Assembly (NCBI GenBank): GCA_000431015.1
Contig: HF986083.1
Location: forward strand, 24,345-88,344
From: Alistipes sp. CAG:514
GTDB lineage: Bacteria > Bacteroidota > Bacteroidia > Bacteroidales > UBA932
DNA: 64,000 bases
Reading direction: 5' to 3'
Every line of letters begins with the position of its first letter. Positions within the stretch are counted from its first letter, which is position 1. The position numbers were made by a program, and so were the translations under genes. The notes under the pieces are model-generated. The model did not search any database. It saw only the letters and a program-made list of their open reading frames with translations, and was not told the DNA's origin. This document shows, piece by piece, positions 38,894 through 46,384 of the stretch.

Positions 38894-40177
38894 ATGAAAT
38901 TCAAACCCACTGATTACCGGCTTGTGAATGTCGGCACCGGAAAAGAGTTCGAGGATGCCGGTTGGTCGCTTGCAGACCCGCAGGCTCCCTCACCTTCCTT
39001 GGTCAGAGCTGTCTACGAAAACGAGAAATTCACGCCCAGAGACGACCTGAAGGGGCTTTACAGGTACGCCGAATGGCTTCCGGTCAGACGTACACTCAGA
39101 AACTCCCACGCCCCTGTGACCTACAAGAGCAAGGGGCTGGCGGATCTGCTCGGCATGGAGAACCTCTACATCACCTTGTCCGGCTATGTTCCCAAGCGCG
39201 GGGCAAGGATGGAAACCTGCTCGTTCAAGGAAACAGAGGCTTTCTCCGTCTGCGCGAGGCTCCCGAAGAACGACAAGCGTGTACTTGTCGTCCAGTCAGC
39301 CGGCAACACGGCAAGGGCATTCGCCCGCGTATGCTCGGACAATGACATTCCTGTCGTCATCTGCATCCCGAACGACAACATCAGCGACCTTTGGTTCCTT
39401 AAGAAGCTGAAGTCCTGCGTAAAGGTCATCGCGACACCGAACGGCACGGACTACTACGACGCTATCGCTCTCGGGGAGAAGCTTTGCAAGGACCCTCGCT
39501 ATCTTGCGGAAGGAGGTGCGAAGAACGTCGCCCGCAGAGACGGCATGGGAACCACCATACTCAGCGCTGTCGAGGTGATCGGACGTATTCCTGACGCCTA
39601 TTTCCAGGCGGTCGGCAGCGGAACAGGAGCCATCGCGGCCTGGGAGAACGCATGCAGACTGGCAAAGGACGGTAGGTTCGGCGAGAACAGGATGAGGGTC
39701 TACTGCGCGCAGAACTCTCCTTTCACCCTGATGTACGATTCATGGAAAGCCGGGTCAAGAGAGCTTGTACCAATCACTCCCGAGGAGTCAAGAGGAAAGG
39801 CCGAGGTGATTCTCGCCAAGGTTCTGTCCAACAGAAAACCGCCTTACAGCCTTGCCGGCGGCCTGTTCGATGTCCTCAAGGAGACGAACGGAGATTTCTA
39901 CAAGGTGTCCAACGACCAGATCGTCTACTGGATGCTCCAGTTCTTCAACAAGGAGGGATACGACATCTTGCCGGCGGCGGCCTGCGCTGTCGCGGCGTTG
40001 AAGAATGCACTGGAGGACGGTGTGGTGAAGAGAGACGAGACCGTGATGCTGAACATCACAGGCGCGGGTATGCTGAACGCCACCAGCAAAGGCTTCGAGA
40101 TGAAGAAGCCAGATCTGATTCTCAGCACGGATCTTTCCGCCGAAGAGGTGATCGCCAGTGTCGACCGACTGTTTTAA
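38894..40177 (+). CDS. Probable cysteate synthase (threonine-synthase-like PLP enzyme)
   Basis: PLP fold-type II enzyme of 427 residues. I read it as cysteate synthase (O-phosphoserine plus sulfite to L-cysteate) because it matches remembered features of that branch: FEDAGWSL near the N-terminus, PSLVRAVYENEKF, TYKSKGLADLLGMENLYI near 75-92, GYVPKRGARMETCSFKETEA near 96-115 (PLP Lys in SFKE), and VQSAGNTARAFA near 133-144. It lacks the threonine-synthase N-terminus, and no homoserine kinase or aspartokinase lies nearby. Cysteate is the precursor of capnine-type sulfonolipids in some Bacteroidota; no cysteate acyltransferase is next to it. The alternative is a divergent threonine synthase. Confidence 0.72.
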   Translation: MKFKPTDYRLVNVGTGKEFEDAGWSLADPQAPSPSLVRAVYENEKFTPRDDLKGLYRYAEWLPVRRTLRNSHAPVTYKSKGLADLLGMENLYITLSGYVPKRGARMETCSFKETEAFSVCARLPKNDKRVLVVQSAGNTARAFARVCSDNDIPVVICIPNDNISDLWFLKKLKSCVKVIATPNGTDYYDAIALGEKLCKDPRYLAEGGAKNVARRDGMGTTILSAVEVIGRIPDAYFQAVGSGTGAIAAWENACRLAKDGRFGENRMRVYCAQNSPFTLMYDSWKAGSRELVPITPEESRGKAEVILAKVLSNRKPPYSLAGGLFDVLKETNGDFYKVSNDQIVYWMLQFFNKEGYDILPAAACAVAALKNALEDGVVKRDETVMLNITGAGMLNATSKGFEMKKPDLILSTDLSAEEVIASVDRLF

Positions 40178-40201
40178 ATCGTGATATATCGCCAGGTTCG
40201 G

Positions 40202-40266
40202 GCAGCAAAAAGCTGAATTCCAAATTTTGCACGTTACCAAAATTTGAAATTCAGTTTTTCTGCTGC
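40202..40266. repeat. Hairpin element, copy 2 (loop CACGTTAC)
   Basis: Arms 40202-40229 and 40238-40266 around loop CACGTTAC (40230-40237). The inner 17-bp stem (CTGAATTCCAAATTTTG against its partner) has one mismatch; an A/T-rich imperfect middle and a GCAGC/GCTGC outer clamp complete it. Located just after the cysteate synthase stop, where it could terminate transcription (a T-tract lies in the right arm). The core is identical to copy 1. Confidence 0.85.
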
Positions 40267-40374
40267 TTGAAAGTGTTATAGAAAAAAAATATTTATATAG
40301 ATAACTAATCTGTTTCAATACTTATAAGACAGCAAAATATACTCCATACCAAATTATTGGGCAGAATATACACA

Positions 40375-40444
40375 GCGTTCAGAAAATAAAAATTCCAAAA
40401 TTTTGATAACGTGCAAAATTTTGGAATTTTCTATTTTTGAACGC
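40375..40444. repeat. Hairpin element, copy 3, inverted (loop ATAACGTG)
   Basis: 31-nt arms (40375-40405 and 40414-40444) with a GCGTTC/GAACGC outer clamp, an A-rich imperfect middle and a perfect inner stem AAATTCCAAAATTTTG. The loop ATAACGTG is the reverse complement of CACGTTAT, so this copy is inverted relative to copies 1 and 2. It lies 26 nt beyond the acyltransferase stop, opposite copy 2 in the same 293-bp gap between convergent genes. Confidence 0.85.
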
Positions 40445-40470
40445 CCTTATCGTTTCGGAAAAAGCGTTAA

Positions 40471-41643
40471 TTATTCCTGACGAAGCGGCTCGCCGGAGAC
40501 GAGACGCTCCTTGGACTCCACAGGGTTGGCGTAGATTCTTAGGAATATGTCGCGGAGGTCGGCGCGGTTCAGGCGGCGCTCCACCTTGTCAAGCTTATGC
40601 TCGGTGTAGTCGGTGAATTTCTCCACATCCTCCGGTGTGTATAGCTCGGCGTACTTGTAGCAACGGTTGACAAGGTCGTAGGCGATGTAGTTGGTCTTCC
40701 AAAGCTGGTAGCCGGCGATGATCCGCTTGTCCACGGCATGCCTGATGGCCTGATAGCGGTCGTTCTTGTCGCAATGCGAGGCAAGCTCGATCTCGTCCGG
40801 AGTGATGGGAAGGCCGAAGTTCAGATGAACGTCACCCTTCTGCTGCCTGATGCCCATAACAATGCTGTGCAGATCCTCCGTCTTGGTCTTCACATACTTC
40901 TGGGTTCTGGAGATCAGTATCTCACGAGCCTTGCGGATGTCGCACGGCTCATATTCATAGGAGATGCTCAGAGGGATGATGTTCAGCTCGGCGAAGTTCT
41001 CCGCGAAGGATTTGGTACCGCTCATGTCCAGCATCTTGAGGAGTCCCTGCTCCGTCGTGTCGATGCCGTCCTTCGTGCGTCCTTGTCTCTGTGCCAACCA
41101 GATAGAAGATTTTCCTGAAGTGATTGTCTGACGGATGTACTTGGACAGCACCTGGGATGAAAGATAGAGTTCCCTTGCCGAGATGCCTCTGATCACGCGG
41201 ATCATCCTATTGGAACGAAGGAGGTACTCTACAGTCTTGCTCTGCTTGATCAGGTTGTCGCCCACGCAGATCTCGGTCATCGGAATGTGGTTCCTGAACA
41301 AAACGACCTGGGTGATGGCGGGATCCAGGATGATGTCCCTGTGATTGGACATCGCCAGGAACTTACCCTTCATTTCCTTGATGTAGCTGATGCCGTCATA
41401 GGAGAAGTTGTGGATGGTGTGATCCATGCACCATGACACAGCCCTGTTCATCACAATCTCCTGAAACTCATCAATATTATGAACACTCTTCAAGGCATTC
41501 CGAAGGAATGTCATCGGCTCGTCAGGGAAAAGATATTCAGAAATAGCAAGTACCGCGGGATGATTCGCGACCTTGTTCAAGGCCTCGACCGCTTCGGCGT
41601 CATTATAAGGACAGATGCTGTCAAATTCAGATGTATCAGCCAT
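40471..41643 (-). CDS. PlsB/PlsC-type acyltransferase
   Basis: Predicted membrane-associated O-acyltransferase for phospholipid or another lipid. The 390 residues carry the acyltransferase block I NHRDIILDPA near 97-106 (NHxxxxD), a block II-like RMIRVIRGISARELY near 145-159, and IWLAQRQGRTKDGID near 180-194. The long N-terminal helical part and a C-terminal helical tail make it longer than PlsC (about 240). No clear transmembrane helix. Substrate not assignable; it faces the cysteate-synthase-like gene, so lipid synthesis is a shared theme but not a shared operon. Confidence 0.8.
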   Translation of the reverse strand: MADTSEFDSICPYNDAEAVEALNKVANHPAVLAISEYLFPDEPMTFLRNALKSVHNIDEFQEIVMNRAVSWCMDHTIHNFSYDGISYIKEMKGKFLAMSNHRDIILDPAITQVVLFRNHIPMTEICVGDNLIKQSKTVEYLLRSNRMIRVIRGISARELYLSSQVLSKYIRQTITSGKSSIWLAQRQGRTKDGIDTTEQGLLKMLDMSGTKSFAENFAELNIIPLSISYEYEPCDIRKAREILISRTQKYVKTKTEDLHSIVMGIRQQKGDVHLNFGLPITPDEIELASHCDKNDRYQAIRHAVDKRIIAGYQLWKTNYIAYDLVNRCYKYAELYTPEDVEKFTDYTEHKLDKVERRLNRADLRDIFLRIYANPVESKERLVSGEPLRQE

Positions 41644-41666
41644 AATAAATCATCGTTTGTAAGGTG

Positions 41667-41674
41667 CAAATGTA
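41667..41674 (-). promoter_or_regulatory. -7 box of the acyltransferase promoter (TACATTTG, minus strand)
   Basis: CAAATGTA on the plus strand, 24 nt upstream of the ATG at 41643. Confidence 0.5.
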
Positions 41675-41713
41675 ATCAAATTACTTAATATTACAAAGGC
41701 TGGACCGCGTCCA

Positions 41714-42934
41714 TCAGGAACCGCGGCGGAAAAGGAGCGAGCTGTCACCGTAGCTGAGGAAGCGGAAACCATTGGAAAGCGCATAGTCGTAGATGGTCTT
41801 CCAGTCTCCGCCCACAAATGCCGAAATCAACAGAATCAGTGTGCTTTCCGGCTGGTGGAAGTTCGTGACCAGAATGTCCACAAGCCTGAAGCGGAAGCCC
41901 GGCACGATGATGATCCTGGTGCCGACCTTCAGTTCGTCAAGATCATTCTTCTCCAGATAGGAGATGATGGCTCCGAGCGATTCCCTCACTGAATATTCAT
42001 AGTCCCGTTCGTACGGAACCCATTGCCCGACATCCTCGGGTTTTCCTTTCTCGATGCAGCTGACACCGACATAATACAATGACTCAAGCGTTCTTACGGA
42101 GGTGGTGCCGACCGCTATCAGCTTTGACTTGTTGTCTCTGATACGCTTTAGAAGGTCTAATGAGACCACGAAAGGCTCGCGGTGCATCGGGTGGTCGGCG
42201 ACATCGGAACTCTTTACGGGAAGGAATGTGCCGGCTCCGACGTGCAGGCAGACATTCTCACGGTCGATTCCCTTGGCGGAAATGCCGTCAAGCACCCGCT
42301 GGGTGAAATGGAGACCGGCGGTAGGCGCCGCGACAGAGCCCCTGATCCTGGCGTAAAGAGTCTGATAGCGCTCGGTGTCGATGGATTCCGTAGCCCTGTT
42401 CAGATAAGGAGGAATAGGAACGGTTCCGCAAAGCTCCAGAACGCGCGAGAAGGGGTTGCCGTCCCGCCAGGAAAACTCCACTATGCCGGTCTCGCCGTTT
42501 CTCTCGACAAGATCAGCCTTCAGCCCCATAGCGGCGACAATCTCGTCTGAATCGGGATTGTAAAGAGTCAGGGAATCGTTTTTCCAACGCTTGGCGTTGC
42601 CGATCACACATTTCCATCTGCAACGCTCCGTCGAGGCGAAAGCGGTGTTGTACTCCGGAGGATCAATCGGCTCAAGGCAGAAGATCTCGATGTGCGCTCC
42701 TGTCTCACGCTGAAAATGAAGCCTGGCCGGCACGACCTTGGTGTCATTGAAGACCATCAAGGCTCCTTCCGGAAGCAATTCCGGAATATTCCTGAAGACA
42801 TATTCATCGACCTTGCCGTCCTCATAGCGGAGCAGTTTGGATGCGTCGCGCTCGGCGAGGGGATATTTCGCGATGCGCTCGTCGGGAAGATTGTAATTAT
42901 AGTCCTCAATATGTATTGAAGGTATCATCGTCAT
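41714..42934 (-). CDS. queA: S-adenosylmethionine:tRNA ribosyltransferase-isomerase QueA
   Basis: Transfers and rearranges the ribosyl part of SAM onto preQ1 in tRNA to make epoxyqueuosine. The 406 residues show YNLPDERIAKYPLAERDASKLL near 14-35, MVFNDTKVVPARL near 60-72, SVAAPTAGLHFT near 209-220, VGAGTFLPVKSSD near 240-252, GTTSVRTLESL near 287-297 and the C-terminal TNFHQPESTLILLISAFVGG. About 50 residues longer than E. coli QueA, with an extra stretch near 80-160. Either ATG at 42934 or 42928 may be used. Single gene. Confidence 0.95.
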   Translation of the reverse strand: MTMIPSIHIEDYNYNLPDERIAKYPLAERDASKLLRYEDGKVDEYVFRNIPELLPEGALMVFNDTKVVPARLHFQRETGAHIEIFCLEPIDPPEYNTAFASTERCRWKCVIGNAKRWKNDSLTLYNPDSDEIVAAMGLKADLVERNGETGIVEFSWRDGNPFSRVLELCGTVPIPPYLNRATESIDTERYQTLYARIRGSVAAPTAGLHFTQRVLDGISAKGIDRENVCLHVGAGTFLPVKSSDVADHPMHREPFVVSLDLLKRIRDNKSKLIAVGTTSVRTLESLYYVGVSCIEKGKPEDVGQWVPYERDYEYSVRESLGAIISYLEKNDLDELKVGTRIIIVPGFRFRLVDILVTNFHQPESTLILLISAFVGGDWKTIYDYALSNGFRFLSYGDSSLLFRRGS

Positions 42935-42952
42935 GAGAGTTTAAAATCCGCA

Positions 42953-42960
42953 CAAAGTTA
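42953..42960 (-). promoter_or_regulatory. -7 box of the queA promoter (TAACTTTG, minus strand)
   Basis: CAAAGTTA on the plus strand, 19 nt upstream of the ATG. A second identical box at 43114-43121 may be an upstream alternative. Confidence 0.5.
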
Positions 42961-43370
42961 ACTTAAGTAATAGAAATATCAAATTCTCATCATTGCCACC
43001 GACAGCGGGACTTTTCTATAATTGTGTAAATATTATTAAAATGTTTAGTTGGAAATTTGGGTTTACAATCGTAAATATTATAATAACATTTGATTACAAA
43101 ACTTAAATACGAACAAAGTTAAGAATCGTATAATAATTAATTCTGATTAAAAGGAACTTATATATCTAAACTATTGATTATCAGAGAATATTATCTATTT
43201 ACCTACATAAGTGGATAACTTCTTTCGTGTTAATTAGCCGGATAGCACGGGAATGAGGGTAAAATTAAGCTGTTATCTATAATGAATATCATTAATAATA
43301 AGAATCTTATACAAATCTATCTAAATTCTATTCTAAACAAGTTAGCCTTATTCTTTTTATTTTGTTTACT

Positions 43371-43440
43371 TTTGTAACTTTACAAATGTTATTTGTATTT
43401 ACACTATTTAATGTTAACTTTGTAAACAAATCACATTTGT
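43371..43440 (+). promoter_or_regulatory. Promoter and operators of the XRE-family regulator gene
   Basis: Three palindromes: TTTGTAA-CT-TTACAAA (43371-43386), overlapping TACAAAT-GTT-ATTTGTA (43381-43397), and ACAAAT-CAC-ATTTGT (43426-43440) abutting the ATG. The shared half-site is ACAAAT-N3-ATTTGT, with centres 44 bp apart. Between them lies a spaced promoter: -33 TTTG at 43392-43395, 19 nt, -7 TAACTTTG at 43415-43422. Operator 2 covers the -33 element and operator 3 the transcript start, as expected for autorepression. Confidence 0.7.
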
Positions 43441-43441
43441 A

Positions 43442-43891
43442 ATGAACAAGAGATTGCAGCAGTTCCTTTCGGCGGAGAACATCACACAGTCGCAGTTCGC
43501 GGACAGGATCGGTGTGACCAAGGCGAGTGTCTCACACATCCTTTCCGGTAGAAACAAACCGGGGTTCGATTTTATAGAGAATATGGCAGCCTGCTATCCG
43601 AATCTGAACCTTGACTGGCTGATCGGAGGCAAGGGCCGAATGTACAAGGGGACAGAGCCGGCGGTGGCGGCTCCGCAAGTCCCTGAGAATCGCCAATCCC
43701 CTGCCTATGACCAGGACAGCGGTCTTTTATTCGATTCCCACGAGCCTGATTTGTTCCCAAAAGAGACGGAAGTCTCTGAGAATAAGGGGGTGACGACTCC
43801 AGTCTCCCCTGCCGAACCTAAAGACAATCCGCCAAGGATCACCAAAATTCTGGTGTTTTACGACAACGGGACGTTCAAGGAGATTGAATAG
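43442..43891 (+). CDS. XRE-family helix-turn-helix transcriptional regulator
   Basis: The 149 residues have an N-terminal Cro/CI-type helix-turn-helix (about 3-65): LQQFLSAENITQSQFADRIG, then the recognition helix VTKASVSHILSGRNKPG and NLDWLIGGKGRMY. The remainder is Pro/Glu-rich and low in structure, ending in ITKILVFYDNGTFKEIE, a short conserved-looking tail. No peptidase or sensor domain. Palindromes around its own promoter suggest autoregulation. No phage genes are near, so it is probably a chromosomal regulator. Regulon unknown; pyrD and cinA follow on the same strand. Confidence 0.88.
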   Translation: MNKRLQQFLSAENITQSQFADRIGVTKASVSHILSGRNKPGFDFIENMAACYPNLNLDWLIGGKGRMYKGTEPAVAAPQVPENRQSPAYDQDSGLLFDSHEPDLFPKETEVSENKGVTTPVSPAEPKDNPPRITKILVFYDNGTFKEIE

Positions 43892-43947
43892 TTCGTCGGC
43901 GGGAAAATGTTTGGAGAAAAAGTCTTCGGCGTTCTGTTGAAATTGTC

Positions 43948-43955
43948 TAAATTTG
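43948..43955 (+). promoter_or_regulatory. -7 box of the pyrD promoter (TAAATTTG)
   Basis: Exact TAnnTTTG match ending 24 nt before the ATG at 43980. It rules out the open TTG at 43953 as the pyrD start, because that codon lies inside the promoter. Confidence 0.6.
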
Positions 43956-43979
43956 TGTTCGATTAATCAAAAGCGCAAA

Positions 43980-45026
43980 ATGTACAGACAACTCATCAGA
44001 CCGATTTTGTTCAAGTTCCCGCCGGAGACCGCACACAACCTGACATTCAAAGGACTGGATCTCCTTCGCCGGATTCCGTTCGCCGGAAAGCTGATGAAAC
44101 TTATCTACAGGCATAAGACACCTTCCCTGTCAAGAAACCTCTTCGGGATAGACTTCCCTTCTCCTGTAGGCCTTGCCGCCGGTCTGGACAAGAACGGTGA
44201 GCATTACAATGAGCTGTCGTGGTTCGGATTCTCGTTCATCGAGATCGGCTCCCTCACTCCGGAAGCCCAGCCAGGCAATCCCAAGCCGAGACTGTTCAGG
44301 CTCCCGCAGGACAACGCCATCATCAACAGGATGGGTATCAACAACAAAGGAGTCCACAACGCGATCGAGCATATTCAAAAAGACCCTCCCAAGACCATCA
44401 TCGCCGCCAGCATAGCGAAGAACAGCGTGAGCGCCTCCGACGAGGATATCATCGCGGACTACAAGAAAGCCTTCTCCTACATGTATGACTTCGTGGACTT
44501 GTTCACAATCAATGTCTCCTGTCCTAATGTGCAGGGGCTGCAGAACCTTCAGGATGTTTCCTATCTATCTGATATTCTCGACCCTTTGCTTGATTTGAGA
44601 GTCTGCTACGACGAGTACAGGCCGATTCTGGTCAAGGTCTCCCCCGACATACCGTTCGAGGAACTGGACGAGATTCTCAAGTACTGCCTCCAGTCAGGTA
44701 TCGACGGCATTGTGGCCGGTAACACGACCAGATCACGGGAAGGACTTAGGACAAGCAAGGAAAAAGTGGACAAGATCGGCAACGGAGGGCTTTCCGGAGC
44801 GCCTTTGTTCAAGAAAAGCCTCGCCACGGTCAAGCATATTCATGAATTCACATCCGGCAGGCTTCCGATCGTCGGCGTGGGCGGCATAATGACCCCCGGG
44901 CAGGCGAAGGAGATGCTCGACGCGGGAGCGAGCCTGATAGAGATCTACACGGGATTCATCTACGAGGGGCCGTCAATTGTAAAGAAAATCAACAAGTACC
45001 TGGAAGCCACAAGTTTGGCTAAGTAA
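43980..45026 (+). CDS. pyrD: Dihydroorotate dehydrogenase (quinone), class 2
   Basis: Oxidises dihydroorotate to orotate in pyrimidine synthesis, passing electrons to quinone at the inner membrane. The 348 residues have the class 2 N-terminal amphipathic part (MYRQLIRPILFKFPPETAHN), FPSPVGLAAGLDKNGE near 61-76 (FMN), IGSLTPEAQPGNPKPRLFRL near 93-112, NRMGINNKGV, FTINVSCPNVQGL near 177-189 with the catalytic Ser, GIVAGNTTRSREGL near 244-257, and VGVGGIMTPGQAKEML near 300-315. Start at ATG 43980. Followed by cinA after 12 nt. Confidence 0.95.
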   Translation: MYRQLIRPILFKFPPETAHNLTFKGLDLLRRIPFAGKLMKLIYRHKTPSLSRNLFGIDFPSPVGLAAGLDKNGEHYNELSWFGFSFIEIGSLTPEAQPGNPKPRLFRLPQDNAIINRMGINNKGVHNAIEHIQKDPPKTIIAASIAKNSVSASDEDIIADYKKAFSYMYDFVDLFTINVSCPNVQGLQNLQDVSYLSDILDPLLDLRVCYDEYRPILVKVSPDIPFEELDEILKYCLQSGIDGIVAGNTTRSREGLRTSKEKVDKIGNGGLSGAPLFKKSLATVKHIHEFTSGRLPIVGVGGIMTPGQAKEMLDAGASLIEIYTGFIYEGPSIVKKINKYLEATSLAK

Positions 45027-45038
45027 TTCTGAATCATC

Positions 45039-46310
45039 ATGACACAAGCGTCAATCTGCACTATCGGCGACGAGATTCTGATCGGCCAGATAGTTGACAC
45101 CAATTCATCGCACATCTCCTCCGCCCTTGAGGACATAGGAGTCAAGGTCACACGGATGCTCTCGATCGGAGACGCCCGCGACGAGATCGTTAACAACCTG
45201 ACAAACGAACTGAGCGCCAATCAGATAGTCATCACTACCGGAGGCCTCGGACCGACCAAGGATGACATCACGAAGGCAGCCCTCGCCGAGATCTCCGGGA
45301 GCAAGGGCTACGTGGTGAACGAGGCTCAGCTCAAGATCGTCCACGAGATCCTTCACGCGCGGGGACTCGATGTACTGGACATCAACAAGGCCCAGGCCCT
45401 TGTTCCCGACACTTGCGAAGTAATTGTCAATCACCTCGGTACAGCACCCATCATGGTGTTCCGCTTCCCTGCCTCGCGCTTCGGCCACGCAGCCACCCTC
45501 TATGCGCTCCCCGGAGTCCCGTTCGAGGCTGTAGGCGCGATTCCGGACATCATCAAAGACATAAGGACGCACGAAAGCCTCTCCGACATATTCCATAAAT
45601 GCGTGATGGTCTTCGGCTTGGCCGAATCCGCCCTGTCGAAGGTAATAGAGTCATGGGAGGACAGTCTGCCGGAGGACATGCATCTTGCGTACCTTCCGAA
45701 CCCGCTGACCGGCGTCCGCCTGAGGCTCTCCATCTACGGTGGCCGCAAGGAGGATGAGGAAAAGCGCATAGACGCGGAATTCGCACGGCTGAGACCGCTT
45801 CTTGGAGAGAAGATATATTCATACAAGGACGACACGCTGGAAAGCGCCATAGGGGCGATTTTCCGAGGCTCCGGGAAGACACTCAGCGCGGCTGAATCCT
45901 GCACGGGCGGCAAGATCTCCTCGCTGATCACCTCTGTGCCAGGCTCATCAGAGTACTACCTCGGCTCAGTGACATCATACGCCATCCCGGTCAAGGAGAA
46001 AGTGCTCGGGGTACCAGGATCCACGATCAATGAACACGGTGTCGTCAGTTCCGAAGTCGCGGCAGCGATGGCCGAAAGGGTCAGGAAACTGACCGGAAGC
46101 GACTACGCCGTCTCCACCACCGGACTTGCCGGGCCGGGCGGCGACAAGAGCAACCCTGTCGGCACAGTCTGGATCGGAGTCGCCGGACCTAACGGGACCA
46201 GGACGGTGAAAAAGGTCTACAAGAATGACCGAAATAGGAACATCGAGAGATTTGCGGCAGCCGCACTCGATGAATTACGGCTCTTAGTTCTCGAAGACCT
46301 ATCTAAATAA
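45039..46310 (+). CDS. cinA: CinA family protein (competence/damage-inducible; NMN deamidase)
   Basis: Two-domain CinA of 423 residues. The N-terminal MoCF-like domain (about 4-170: CTIGDEILIGQIVDTNS, ITTGGLGPTKDDITK, LPGVPFE) is the COG1058 pyrophosphatase part. A middle linker leads to the C-terminal PncC domain (about 270-420: LSAAESCTGGKISSLITSVPGS, VSTTGLAGPGGDKSNPVGTVW), which deamidates NMN to recycle NAD precursors. All motifs are intact. Probably co-transcribed with pyrD. Confidence 0.94.
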   Translation: MTQASICTIGDEILIGQIVDTNSSHISSALEDIGVKVTRMLSIGDARDEIVNNLTNELSANQIVITTGGLGPTKDDITKAALAEISGSKGYVVNEAQLKIVHEILHARGLDVLDINKAQALVPDTCEVIVNHLGTAPIMVFRFPASRFGHAATLYALPGVPFEAVGAIPDIIKDIRTHESLSDIFHKCVMVFGLAESALSKVIESWEDSLPEDMHLAYLPNPLTGVRLRLSIYGGRKEDEEKRIDAEFARLRPLLGEKIYSYKDDTLESAIGAIFRGSGKTLSAAESCTGGKISSLITSVPGSSEYYLGSVTSYAIPVKEKVLGVPGSTINEHGVVSSEVAAAMAERVRKLTGSDYAVSTTGLAGPGGDKSNPVGTVWIGVAGPNGTRTVKKVYKNDRNRNIERFAAAALDELRLLVLEDLSK

Positions 46311-46313
46311 CAA

Positions 46314-46368
46314 TCAACACTTGTAACAAAATAGTTTGGCACATAAACATTTTTGTTACAAGTGTTGA
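46314..46368. terminator. Bidirectional terminator between cinA and the dipeptidase gene
   Basis: Perfect 18-bp stem (46314-46331 with 46351-46368; arm TCAACACTTGTAACAAAA) and a 19-nt loop that can form a small inner GTTT/AAAC pairing. It begins 4 nt after the cinA stop and ends 17 nt before the convergent dipeptidase stop. There is no strong T-run after the stem on either strand. Confidence 0.7.
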
Positions 46369-46384
46369 CTGTAGTCAATAAAAC

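Larger units (their letters stand above)
42935..43441. other. 507-bp AT-rich intergenic region with a DnaA-box-like site
   Basis: The longest gene-free stretch, far richer in A+T than its surroundings, between divergent queA and the XRE gene. It contains a near-consensus DnaA box (TTATCCACT on the minus strand, 43210-43218), looser TTATCTAT sites near 43190 and 43273, a direct repeat GTAAATATTAT at 43026-43036 and 43071-43081, minus-strand -7 boxes TAACTTTG at 42953-42960 and 43114-43121, and the XRE operators. No open frame of note. It could be an origin of replication or a large regulatory region. Confidence 0.5.

Noticed and set aside
38894..40177. Annotation as threonine synthase (thrC)
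   Set aside because: N-terminus and the SFKETEA/TYKSKGLAD blocks fit cysteate synthase better; no other threonine-pathway gene is near. Kept as the stated alternative.
43442..43891. Prophage CI repressor
   Set aside because: Helix-turn-helix and operators look phage-like, but there is no integrase, Cro partner or phage gene nearby and no peptidase domain.
43953..43979. TTG start adding nine residues to PyrD
   Set aside because: The codon lies inside the TAAATTTG promoter box; ATG at 43980 fits the class 2 N-terminus.
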